Assembly (NCBI GenBank): GCA_036365455.1
Contig: JAWQUS010000009.1
Span: 526,001 to 590,000, forward strand
Direction: 5' to 3'
DNA length: 64,000 nt
DNA from: Macrosoma leucophasiata
Lineage: Eukaryota > Arthropoda > Insecta > Lepidoptera > Hedylidae
Shown piece by piece: positions 53,766 to 63,399 of the stretch. Made by a program: the position numbers and the translations under genes. Every line of letters begins with the position of its first letter. The stretch's first letter is position 1. The notes under the pieces are model-generated. The model was not told the origin of the DNA. It made no database searches and was given only the letters and a program-made list of their open reading frames with translations.

Positions 53766-53942
53766 AACAAAGAGTGCTGCATCGTATAGTGTGTCATATT
53801 TGGAAGGTAACCGACTATTATTCGAGGTTCTTAAGTTAAAGCGGTAGGTAAATCACTTTGTATTATTTAATACAAACACAATTTTGTCTTAATCTGAAAC
53901 ACGATTCCGTCTAAAGTTTCATATTAAACAAATAAAGTTGTA

Positions 53943-54226
53943 TCGGTGGTAGAGCTCCAGTGACGGACCTCGGGGGGTTAGGCACCACCACATTACCTAA
54001 TGTACTTGCCGCTAAATGGAAGTGTTCAGCACTATCGTGTTCCGGTCAGGTGGTAATGTACAACCCTGTAATTCCCGGCACAGAGGCATAATACCTTAGG
54101 CCTCAGGAGTGGTACCGCACCTGTATTTTGACCTTTGTCTTTGTGTGGGTGTCTATAGGCTGCAGTCATCACTTAATATCAACGTGAACTACATGCTTGT
54201 TTGCCACTTCGATTTCATAAAAAAAA
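53943..54226 (+). repeat. SINE family B, full length
   Basis: CGGTGGTAGAGCTCCAGTGA to GCCACTTCGATTTCATAAAA. Confidence 0.88.
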
Positions 54227-54264
54227 GTATCAAACATGCCATATTCTGATGATACAATTTTGAC

Positions 54265-54325
54265 ACACCGGGATATCTGGCATTTCACACTCTCTGCCTA
54301 CTCCGTGAAGGACGATTACATACAA
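54265..54325 (+). repeat. LINE 3'-end fragment (type H)
   Basis: ACCGGGATATCTGGCATTTC and CTCTCTGCCTACTCCGTGA match 46575-46625. Confidence 0.55.
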
Positions 54326-54862
54326 TTGTGCAACTATCATTATTGAAAAGAGAAGAATAAAGTTGAATTGATTCCAATTACTATAAATTGTTGTCAAAAA
54401 ATGATCAAAGCTGAAATATCTTTCAAATTGTCAAAGCCTAAGTAGATAATAAACTCCCTAATAACTTTCCCTCGTAATGCGCTCTCTGATTTATTTCTAA
54501 CGGAATCAAATTCCGCATTTCCTTCGCAAAATGATGGAGCCGACGTCTTGGTATAATCGTTTTATTTTGCGCAACGATTTTCGCTGTTTGTCGTGTAATT
54601 CTATTTCAAATTAAAAACGTGTTTTTTGTACAAATTGACGGATTTTGGTTTATACGCAATTTGATTGGTAAATATTTGTTTAGTAGTTCGTGGGAAACTG
54701 CGTGGGATATTTTGATTGAATCATTGACCGAGCTTGTTGGTTGGCATACGCCCACCATCTACCGCTCTTACAGGATCCTCCGGACGACGGACGAGAGGAC
54801 GTTCATCGCCCTGCTTGAATTGGGCCCCGCGCTGGGTGGCGTGCATGTGTTTCTCACGCTAC
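54326..54862. other. Unclassified, with an exon-like GC-rich patch
   Basis: 54735-54862 is GC-rich and open (frame 54619-54876). CGCTCTTACAG looks like a splice acceptor, but no donor is seen before a SINE at 54863. No domain recognised. Confidence 0.3.
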
Positions 54863-55012
54863 TTTTTTTTATGTAATGGAAGTGGCATACAAGCTTGCAG
54901 TTCACATTGATGTTAAGTGATGACTGCAGCCTATATACATCCACACAAAGACCAAAGTCAAAATGCAGATGCGTTACCACTCCTGAGGCCAAAGGTGATA
55001 TGCCCCTGTGCG
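54863..55012 (-). repeat. SINE family B, 3' half
   Basis: T-run, CATACAAGCTTGCAGTTCAC ... CCTGTGCGGGAGCC, where it breaks into GC-rich sequence. Confidence 0.8.
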
Positions 55013-55275
55013 GGAGCCATAGGGCACCCCTTTCTTAAGCTAGGCCCAGTTGCGGTTAGCCACCGGTGTGGTCGCAGATGTATGCTAATGCGTTCCCGTG
55101 ACCCCGCCACTAAGGGCGGACGAGTCGGAACATCCATGGGTTTTTAGTGGGTAGACGGGTCTTTTTTTTCTTCCAGAGTCCCACTTAACCCACTCTCACC
55201 AGAGGTGAATAGGTAAAAAAAAAATAGATCAGGCTAGTGATATTGAAATTAGAAATGTACGTGATGTGATACGAC
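55013..55275. repeat. GC-rich unclassified insert
   Basis: CACCGGTGTGGTCGCAGATG, CTAAGGGCGGACGAGTCGG and ATCCATGGGTTTTTAGTGGG sit between two SINE B pieces. Likely the remnant of another retroelement. Confidence 0.35.
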
Positions 55276-55411
55276 ATTAATGTACGGCCTAGTAATTTCC
55301 GGCACAGAGGCATAGCACCTTAGGCTTCAGGAGTGGTAATGCATCTGCATTTTGCCTTGGTTTTCGTGTACCTAAGTGTTTAAAGACTGCAATAATGACA
55401 TAAAGAAAAAA
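55276..55411 (+). repeat. SINE family B, 3' half, diverged tail
   Basis: TAATGTACGGCCTAGTAATTT to AATAATGACATAAAGAAAAA. Its terminal AATGACATAAA is closer to the LINE tail than to the usual SINE tail. Confidence 0.7.
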
Positions 55412-55760
55412 AATACATCTGTCACCTACACTTCTGTCGTAGGGCGCTCTTCTGGTTGAGCTATGATGCAGTGGCATACGTGGTGCCACTGCACCTGCGA
55501 ACCACCACGACCGTAATGTGCGGGCGTTAGAATGTACGGGCGGACCTATTGTCCGTCCGGCGCCGGATGCTCGCTCGTAGTGTTGACACCGATGGCAGTA
55601 TACGCCTGTCTGGATCCGCGCCGCCAGTGTGAGGGGCAGAGGTGCGGGGAAGGGGTGTTTCAACAAAGAAACAATCGGTTACATATGACCGAAAACGCAG
55701 GCCAGCCAAGCCTTGGTGGTAACCCTACCCCGACGACCTAGTCCTACAGTAGAACCACTG
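55412..55760. repeat. GC-rich unclassified block
   Basis: CAGTGGCATACGTGGTGCCACTG (imperfect palindrome near 55469) and CCGTCCGGCGCCGGATGC. Short frames on both strands without domains. Confidence 0.35.
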
Positions 55761-56407
55761 GGGTCTTCCAGTCTTCCAGGTTCACTATTTTCCTTTCTTC
55801 CTATTTCTTGTTACTTCACTTGTTTTCACTTGTTGGAGACCATGTCATACTTTCGAATCTGCCCTGAGCCCTATCCCTCGAACAATATCCGTCAAGAGAG
55901 CCTCATTTTTCGGTCGTATTTTGCCCGAATTTGTACTTAATTTTTGTTATGGCTGACCTGGTTTTCTTTCTTTATTTTTAAAATTTTCATAGTTACATAC
56001 ATGTGTTATACATACTTACAATCGTTACAGTTTTTTCTATTATTGAACTTAAGTTTTATTAACATTCATAAAAGACTAAGAAGTTATTCATAAGTAAATA
56101 TGGAAAATGTAACAATTTTCCGCGTATTTCTTCAAACATTTCTTAATAACTTTTATACGCTACGACTAATTATTATGAAATGTACATAAAAAACAAACAT
56201 TATTCTAGCAGAAAACAATACACAAATAAACGTGACATCTAAAAAAGGAACCCAAAACATACGTAAAATAAGAAAATAATAAAACATAAAAATAATAAGA
56301 AAATTAAGTTTCCTGCCTATATCCTTTACATTATCGAAGTTTAATTATATAAAATGACTGCTTAAAATAAATTCTTACATGACTAACATTATATAAAGTT
56401 GATATAA
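55761..56407. other. AT-rich unclassified stretch
   Basis: No feature recognised. Confidence 0.4.
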
Positions 56408-56798
56408 GGCAAAGAATTAAACTATATCCGCGAGTCACCACCCGAATCCGCTGCCGCGATTTACACTCCTTTTGATCGTGCCAAAAGGAGACGTCCAAGG
56501 CACGTCTTAAAAGATCCGGACGATGAGACCACGTTGGCCATCGCTGTTATGAAAAATCACTTACAGAATAACACTGCACAATCCGTCAATTTGCAAGCGA
56601 AAGTTGCACCGCCCAGAATCGCATATGTCTCATATGTCTCTCCGCAACGCCCTAAGCCGAGGACCCGCATGGGTCACCCTTAGGCAGTTGCGCTAACTTT
56701 TTTAGCGCTGGAGCGCCTTCTGCGCTCGCCGATTGCCCGGTGAAGTAGACTAGTGCCGTCTCTACACAAAGCCTCTATAAAAAAAAAAAAAAAAAAAA
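56408..56798 (+). pseudogene. Probable retroposed transcript 3' end with poly(A)
   Basis: 91 codons are open (56408-56683, no ATG near the start): RESPPESAAAIYTPFDRAKR, RRPRHVLKDPDDETTLAIAV and so on, ending at TAG. About 95 bases of untranslated sequence follow, with two small hairpins (GCGCTAA/TTAGCGC; AGCGC/GCGCT) and a run of about 20 A. The composition differs from the AT-rich flanks. The protein is not recognised. A processed pseudogene or a LINE/LTR element 3' end both fit. Confidence 0.4.
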
Positions 56799-57415
56799 CA
56801 AATCATACGAGCAGAATGTCTATACATAGCTATACATCTATACATGTTATTTACTTTCTACAAACGTTACGCGAAGACTACTTTGACGTACACTTGCACT
56901 TTTGGTCATTGTCACACAAACACATTCACTAATTACCTCATGACATTGATTGTCCGTGGTCGTCGCCGACAACTTCCATGAGAACAGCTCATACAAACTT
57001 TACTGTTAAACACTGGAGAGATAACAAAATATTTTTTGCTTTATATTAAAATAACTACCTACAGTAAAAAACTGCATATAATATATTTTCATTCAATTTC
57101 ACTACATCTGTTCCTACATCGTCATAAAGAAACGGAGCGACTTTGTTAGGGGAACCTCGCGAAGGCTAATTAGGAACGGCCCGTAATGTATGCCATCTGC
57201 CGCTTATTACCCCACTTTGCATATGCAAGCTATTACGTATTTTACATATTCGGATAAATAATGAAGATCAGGGAAAAAAAATATGGCGGAAAGATCTGGT
57301 GAAGGAAAATGGAATACGCGGAGATCAGAATTAGGGATTGAATTATTAACCGCTAACCATTATTTTATTTGGTACTCGAATTCATTTGAAATTATAAAAA
57401 AATAAAGGGAAACAG
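56799..57415. other. Unclassified stretch
   Basis: No feature recognised. Confidence 0.4.
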
Positions 57416-57483
57416 TCACGTCACGACGTCACCGAGCCACAGCGACGGCAGCAAAAGGCAGGTATGCACGCCAGAAGGGAGTA

Positions 57484-57655
57484 CAAGGAGGGGCAAAAAA
57501 AAAAAATTGACATTAAAAAAAAAATAAAAATAAAAAAAAAGGAGGAAAAAAAACATAATAAAAAAAAAACAAAACGGGGAAAAAAAGGAGGAGAAAAAAA
57601 AATTAAAAATAACAAAAAACAAAAAAAAAAAAAAATTATAAAAAAAAAAAAAAAG
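57484..57655. repeat. Long A/G-rich low-complexity tract
   Basis: About 170 bases almost entirely purine on the plus strand (A-runs with scattered GG). The long frames through it encode lysine-rich or phenylalanine-rich nonsense. Probably an expanded A-tail of the adjoining element. Confidence 0.85.
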
Positions 57656-57825
57656 CCCCCACCCGTCTCTCGACTGACGATGCGTGCCTCCTCCACCGAA
57701 GCCCTTGAATCCCAGGGCACCCAACGCCGACCTGCATGGCAGGCCAGAAGAAGCCGCAGCAGAGGGGGCCAGCCCCGGTGCTACATCCGCGCCGCGCGCT
57801 TCGCGCGCGCGACGATCAACTGACT
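57656..57825 (-). repeat. GC-rich body G without 5S head
   Basis: Inverted copy of 11111-11290: GGATTCAAGGGCTTCG and GCCATGCAGGTCGGCGTTGG on the minus strand. Confidence 0.75.
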
Positions 57826-57837
57826 GGAGGGAAACAG

Positions 57838-57970
57838 TATCAGAGACATAACAACTAAGGTCAATGCATCTACATTTTGACTTCTGGTCTTCGTGTAGGT
57901 GTCTATACAGTCAGTTACCACTCAACATCAATGTGAACTGTATGCTCGTTTGCCGCCTTCATTACAATAA
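57838..57970 (+). repeat. SINE family B, 3' half
   Basis: CAGAGACATAACAACTAAGG to TTGCCGCCTTCATTACAATAAAA. Confidence 0.75.
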
Positions 57971-58024
57971 AATACAACTGCGACGTTTTTGTGAATATCA
58001 CGCAGCTGGCACTGTTGTGTGCTG

Positions 58025-58165
58025 AAGTTATGTATGTATGTATCTTCATGCCAGGTCCCTCACGGGGTGGGCAGAGAGAGTGAGTGGAGCGCCAGATATC
58101 CCGGTCCTGATACACCTCCCATGCCTCATCTACATTAATCATTCTCTCCATACATGCACGCCGAT
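58025..58165 (-). repeat. LINE 3' end (type H)
   Basis: Inverted counterpart of 46495-46645. The minus strand encodes MERMINVDEAWEVYQDRDIW and ends in CATACATACATA. Confidence 0.6.
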
Positions 58166-58275
58166 TCATAAGACTTTTGACTTTGACAAGTTTACAAACA
58201 GTTAAATACAATAATTGATATAATATAATTATTTGTGCTATACAAGCTTATAATTATTTTGCAGTTTATAACATA

Positions 58276-58580
58276 CGTAACTTCACGCCTGTAATCCCGG
58301 AAGGGCAGGCAGAGGTAAATATATGCATTCAAGCATACATGCAAACACCCACGACTCGCCGGTTACGTTTTGGCCCATGTAACAGGTGACGAAGTTGCCA
58401 TCTCCGGGCACATTACCAAACTCCGAGGTACTGGGAAACTTCCAGAAAATTGAAAAATCCCAATAGAAGCACAGATAAAGGATTTTAAACCGTTATCTCT
58501 GATAGTCCCCGACCCGGGTATCGAACCCAGGACCTCCAGCGTAATAGTAGTGGCCTGCTACCACTACGCTACTGAGGCAG
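58276..58580 (-). repeat. SINE family C, full length, exact 10-bp target duplication
   Basis: TTATAACATA flanks it at 58266-58275 and 58581-58590. Element ends are therefore defined: 5' CTGCCTCAGTAGCGTAG, 3' GAAGTTACG, with no added tail. 305 bp. Confidence 0.92.
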
Positions 58581-59007
58581 TTATAACATAATAGCGTTTA
58601 ATACTTTGTAGGAATGTTATACTTGTAATATGTTTTCTGGAATTACTCCGATTCAATTCTCGGACTTGCAAAAGCAACACCGCTACAATCCACAGCGTAC
58701 TGGATTGTGGTGTACTCCGCGATACATAGCTATGCGTCGTGCTTTGTGGTTCCGTGTCTGTTCAGATTCTTTTACATTACGACGCAGACTTAATAATCAT
58801 TGTGTACGCTGTAAAGTAGAAGTTCTTAAGCCGTTGATGGGGAACTTACCTCAGTCGCGGTTGCAATCGGGTGGTTTTGCATTCGAATGTGTCGGTGTAG
58901 ATTATGCGGGGCCGATCTTATGTGCAAGTCGTCAGGGATGCGGTTGTAGGATAGTTAAGGTTTATATAGCAATATTTATCTGTTTCACAACTAAGGCGAT
59001 CCATACT

Positions 59008-59232
59008 ACCCGACGACCCGGTTAGTCCAGCGGTGCGAAACCACCGTTTGATTCGAAGGGTTGCGGGTTCGATCCCCGCACCGGAACAAATATTTGTATG
59101 GCCTACAGAAATTTGTTTCGGGTCTGGGTGTTTGTGTATGTGTTGTATGTGTACAACGGCACCCACGACACAGGTTTATATACCTACTGTGGGGCTGTGA
59201 GTGTAAGCGTATTTAATTTTTTATTTTTTTTT
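59008..59232 (+). repeat. SINE family D inserted in the BEL/Pao integrase
   Basis: Full-length plus-strand copy: head GACCCGGTTAGTCCAGCGG, B-box GGGTTCGATCC, body GGGTCTGGGTGTTTGTGTAT, 3' end GTGTAAGCGTATTTAA and T-rich tail. ATACT is present at 59003-59007 and 59233-59237 (5-bp target duplication). Confidence 0.9.
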
Positions 59233-59847
59233 ATACTGAACTAGTGGGTGACTTAACAAGCAATAATTTTATGTCAGCTTTACGCAGGTTCATGTCTCGA
59301 AGGGGTAAACCCCGAGACCTGTTTTCAGACAATGGCACGTCGTTCGTCGGTGCTTATAATGAGCTTGGTAATTTTTTAAAGAGCAGCTGCAGCTCCATGT
59401 CTGATAGTGCAGCCAACGAAGGCATACATTTTCATTTTATTCCTCCCCACTCTCCTCATTTTGGTGGTCTGTGGGAGGTCGGCGTTAAGGCAATTACATT
59501 TCATTTATTTAGGGTTCTGGGCAATTGTAATTTAACCTACAAAGAGCTGAATACTGTGTTAACACAAATTGAGGCCATACTTAATTCGCGTCCTCTCTCT
59601 TCGTTGTCTACGGATCCGAACGACTTACTGCCGCTCACGCCCGGCCATTTTTTAATTGGAAGACCGATGACAGCTCTACCTGCACCTAACTTTCAAGACT
59701 CCAATGTCAGTCGCTTATCGAGGTTCCAAAGAATCGAAGAGCTTCGACAACATTTTTGGACCAGATGGAGCTAAGAATATATTGGAGAGTTGCAACAGCG
59801 TGGCAAGTGGCGAGTAAACCAAGACACGTTGAAGGTTGATACACTCG

Positions 59848-59894
59848 GTAAGTCACACTCGTTGTAGTCAAAGACTACAACGAGTGTAACTTAC
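59848..59894. repeat. 22-bp inverted repeat in the BEL/Pao remnant
   Basis: GTAAGT, one mismatch, then ACACTCGTTGTAGTC, loop AAA, and the reverse complement. It lies between the integrase and the final pol segment and does not fit the pol frame. A duplicated inverted end is likely. Confidence 0.8.
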
Positions 59895-60400
59895 CACCCC
59901 TAAGTGGAGATTGGGTCGGATCGTCGCTGTTCACCCAGGAGTCAATGGAATAAGCCGTGTTGATGATATAAAAACTTCAAACGGTGTAATGAGAAAATCC
60001 TTGAGTAAGATTTGCCCTCTGATTGATGGATCCAGTTCCAGTCCAGAAAAAAGGGTTTAAGGCCACATACTGGACACTGTCTTTATTCCTAATTTGAAGA
60101 TGGCGTCTGTCATCTGATTATTTTATTATTTTATGTCTTCACTTTTGAGACATTACTTTTACAATGTACATGAGAAGCAATTACAAGATTTATTATTCCT
60201 AAAACTACTCATTCTTTTCTTCAACTATTACCTGTGCATCATTCTTTACTAATATAGTTTAATACTTAATGCAAATGCTAACATGACAAGTAATCATCGA
60301 CTATATAAGAAGGAAGGCTGATTGGTCTGTGCATGTAATACACGGGGAATAAAATCTGATAACATATATTGTGTACATCATTTTAATTAGTCGATTTTTA

Positions 60401-60530
60401 AGCTACCTTGTGTTTGGACAGCTTTATTTTTCTTAATTTGGTATGTCGATCTCAAAAATTGAAGATTAAAGTCCGCAATTCTCAAGCAAAGTTATCTTTT
60501 TGATTCCACCTCCAGCCCATTATTGGTCAG
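60401..60530. other. Short unclassified stretch
   Basis: No feature recognised. Confidence 0.3.
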
Positions 60531-60970
60531 TCTAACCCGTCATCACGTCCAAAAGTCGATAATGCGACAAATTTTTAATTGAACGCTGTCACTCCTCATT
60601 TAATTCGGGCATCCGCCATCGGTGACAGGGGAAATCAGTCCGGCCACCGGTATTCATTATTCATGGAGCACACCGCGGGTTTTCATTATGGCGGGTCCCG
60701 CAGGCGGACGGTGTCACGCTTACCACACCGCCGTCACTTTCATTAACCGGACCGGTTACGCGATGCACAGCATGCTGATTGGTTATTGGCTGGTTTATAT
60801 CTTGGAATATTAGTGTCGTTGAATATCATGTATACGTTTCAAATTATTTTAAAAGTAGCAGTAAAATGATTACTGGCTTGCGCGCTGTGGATCGCTGATG
60901 GCAGCTAAAAGACTACTAGTTTCATTTCTAGTAGATTCCGTTCCCTGGAGCTTCTCTTCTTATATTATGA
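60531..60970 (+). repeat. Direct duplication, copy 1
   Basis: Aligns with 61256-61695 over about 440 bases. Shared blocks include CTCCTCATTTAATTCGGGCA, CATTATTCATGGAGCACACC and TTGGAATATTAG. The 63-codon frame in copy 1 is not preserved in copy 2, so it is non-coding. Confidence 0.8.
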
Positions 60971-61255
60971 ATACATTTTTAACTTATAGGCTATAGGCCT
61001 ATATACCTACTACTCGTGATGATATTACACAGTAAAAAATCTAAATGGAAAAGCTGTTGCTGTTTTGGGAATTCATGATTGAACCCATAGTAAAAGTTTT
61101 TCTAAAACGGTGAGAACATTAACCTATTTTTAACCTCTTACGGCATCCCAAGCCATATTAAAATTTGGACAAAATAGTTTTTTTTTTTCCTAATTTATTA
61201 AAATAGATTTAAACCAAAAGAGAATTTACTGTGAGACGTGAAGTATTGATGAGCC
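60971..61255. other. Spacer between duplicated segments
   Basis: No feature recognised. Confidence 0.35.
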
Positions 61256-61695
61256 TAACTACCTGACATCACGTGCAAAAGTCGATAAAGTAACAAAATT
61301 TTAATTGTACGCTGTCGCTCCTCATTTAATTCGGGCATCCACCATCGGTGACAAGGGAAATCAGTCCAGCCACCAACATTCATTATTCATGGAGCACACC
61401 GCGGGTTTTTATTATGGCAGGTCCCGCGAGCGGACAGTGTCGCGTTCGTCATGCGTTTGTAACTTTCATTAACTGGAAAAATTGGTTACGCAATGCATAG
61501 CACGCTGATTGGGTATTGGCTGGTATACAGTTTGGAATATTAGAGTCGTTGAATATCATGTACACATTTCAAACAATTTTTAAATTATAAGTGGTTACAA
61601 TAACTCGTCTCATGGAGCTGTGGATTGTTGGTAATAGCTAGAGGAACTCAGGTTTCAGTCGTAATTTTTCGTTCTTCCTTTTTATATTTGGTAAT
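61256..61695 (+). repeat. Direct duplication, copy 2
   Basis: Offset of about 725 bases from copy 1. By eye roughly four fifths identical in the first 300 bases and weaker afterwards. Confidence 0.8.
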
Positions 61696-62400
61696 TGACA
61701 TTATGTGCACGCACATTGAGTCTGACGATAAATAAGCTTATATTTAAAAGAATGGAAACACTTTCAGGAGTCATTATACCCACACACCATTATAAATAAC
61801 TTTTAATATGGACCCAAACCTAAAATAACGTTGATATCATACGACAATGATGATTTTAAATGAAGAGAATGTTTATATTTCACGATAATTCGTAGTTGGT
61901 CCCATAGCAAGAGCTGTTCTCAGTGACGAATGCATTGTTATTGACAAAGCCTTAAATAAAACTTCAGATTTGAATTGAAAACTAGAAGTCTTTAAAAATA
62001 TAATAATATGTACCTACTCTATTTACTCGGAAGACTTATGCAGTTTTGCTTCCAATTCGAAAATTATTTATTGTTATATTCCAAACTTTTACCACCATTT
62101 AATTCAGATAAATCAATTAACCTGGTAAAACATATTTTTGGGACATACATATTTTTTCTCTAATATTGTAATCATTAGTTAAATTAATATAAAATTTTCC
62201 CTGTATTTCCAAATTGAAACACTGCGACGTAGTAACGAATCACCACTACATAGTCATTGCAATTGGAAATCAATACTGAATGACCTGATTAATCAGCGAT
62301 TTGACTAATTCTATTTAGGTCAGACGCATTAAATAAAATTAATATGCAATTGAAGGAGGATCTACAGTATACACATTATTATGCTAAATAATTCTAGTAA
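61696..62400. other. Unclassified AT-rich stretch
   Basis: No feature recognised. Confidence 0.4.
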
Positions 62401-62660
62401 TCTATATCTATACTTATAATAAAACTGTAGAAGTGTAAATTCTGTACATTAAAAATATTGGAAAAATAAATACCAGGGGATGTTACTAGATCGATACCGA
62501 ACCCAAATATGTGATTAGAAAATTTTTTGTCTGTCTGTCTGTCTGTTTGTTCAAGCATCACAGAAAACAATGAAACTTGGTATGATTATACTTTAACCTT
62601 TGGCGCACAACACTGGGTACTTTTTATCCCGGAAAAATGTATTTTTGTCTGTGTGTTTGT
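62401..62660. repeat. Dispersed repeat with (TGTC)n core
   Basis: TATACTTATAATAAAACTGTAG, a TGTCTGTCTGTCTGTCTG run at 62528-62547 and TTTATCCCGGAAAAATGTAT are typical of abundant lepidopteran repeats. Class not assigned. The 60-codon frame is chance. Confidence 0.5.
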
Positions 62661-62844
62661 ACACGCTAATATCAGAAACGAAAATAATTCGATTTGCAGT
62701 TTTCACTAAAATATTATGGTAAGTTTCACTTAACATTAAGTTTTGTATCATGTGAATCGGTTCAGAAATATTAAAGTTATGTCAATTTAAAGAGTTGTAT
62801 CGAATATTTTTAAGCTATTCTGTATCTTAGTTCTATCTTTTAGG

Positions 62845-63190
62845 GGGTTTCGTACCTAAAAGGTAAAAACGGACCCTATGGATTACCAATCCTCCGCTAT
62901 CTGTCTGCCTGTCTGTCCGTCCGTCTGTCTGTCACCAGCCTGTATCAGTGAGCCTGTATCATCATAAATAGTGATAGCTAGAAAGCTAACATTTTTACAA
63001 ATAATGTATTTCTAATACCGCTATAAAGAAAAAAAATAATTAATTAATAATAATAAATATAATAAACTTTATTTTTCTCCACAAACATTAGGCTTACATA
63101 AGGAGTTAATTATAATGTTAATGAGGTACAAAAAAATTACTAAAAATAAGAAAATGAAAATGTTAAGGGTCCGAGGGGGCATACAACGAA
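62845..63190 (+). repeat. Dispersed repeat, relative of 503-735
   Basis: GGGGTTTCGTACCTAAAAGG, GTCTGTCCGTCCGTCTGTC and, at the far end, GAGGGGGCATACAACGAACG. An AT-rich block (62995-63070) interrupts it. Confidence 0.5.
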
Positions 63191-63399
63191 CGTGTTTTTT
63201 ATTTTTTGCTCGATGATAATAACGGTAGCAAGTAGACGCTTAAAATATTCACTGAATTTTTAGATCTTATGTGGTATATTACCTTCCATAATAAATCAAT
63301 ACAAATAAATAAAATTGGAGTGTCTGTTTGTAATATTAAAATAACCGCTTCTTACTAAATGCATGTGTATGTACACACGGTACATATACCTACCAAAAC

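Larger units (their letters stand above)
58630..60060 (+). pseudogene. BEL/Pao pol, integrase region, interrupted
   Basis: Part 1 (58630 to 59007) carries the zinc-binding region (RYNPQRTGLW, NHCVRCK) and CVGVDYAGPILC with the first catalytic Asp. Part 2 (from 59238) carries MSRRGKPRDLFSDNGTSFVG (second Asp) and HFGGLWEVGVK (catalytic Glu), then LNSRPLSSLS and LTPGHFLIG. Beyond a TAA near 59772 and further frame damage, a last segment (VHPGVNGISRV ... SKICPLI) ends at 60058-60060. The SINE, the stop and the frameshifts make it inactive. The parts are described separately here and not joined. Confidence 0.85.
58600..60400 (+). mobile_element. 5'-truncated BEL/Pao LTR retrotransposon
   Basis: Contains the integrase and C-terminal part of pol, split by a SINE, then a possible 3' LTR. 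Everything upstream of the integrase zinc-binding region (gag, protease, RT, 5' LTR) is absent from the window. After the pol stop at 60058-60060, TGTCTTTATTCC (60078) to TTGTGTACA (about 60376) could be the LTR. It has a TATA-like CTATATAAGAAGG (60301) and AATAAAA (60349). LTR limits are uncertain because there is no second LTR to compare. Confidence 0.75.

Noticed and set aside
57416..57823. Long frames on both strands (99-119 codons)
   Set aside because: They arise from the purine-rich tract and encode low-complexity Lys or Phe runs.
59013..59095. Possible tRNA gene in the BEL/Pao element
   Set aside because: It is the head of a family D SINE with a body, tail and target duplication. No U33 and poor anticodon pairing.
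60622..60813. 63-codon frame in duplicated copy 1
   Set aside because: Stops and frameshifts in copy 2 destroy it, so there is no sign of protein-level conservation.
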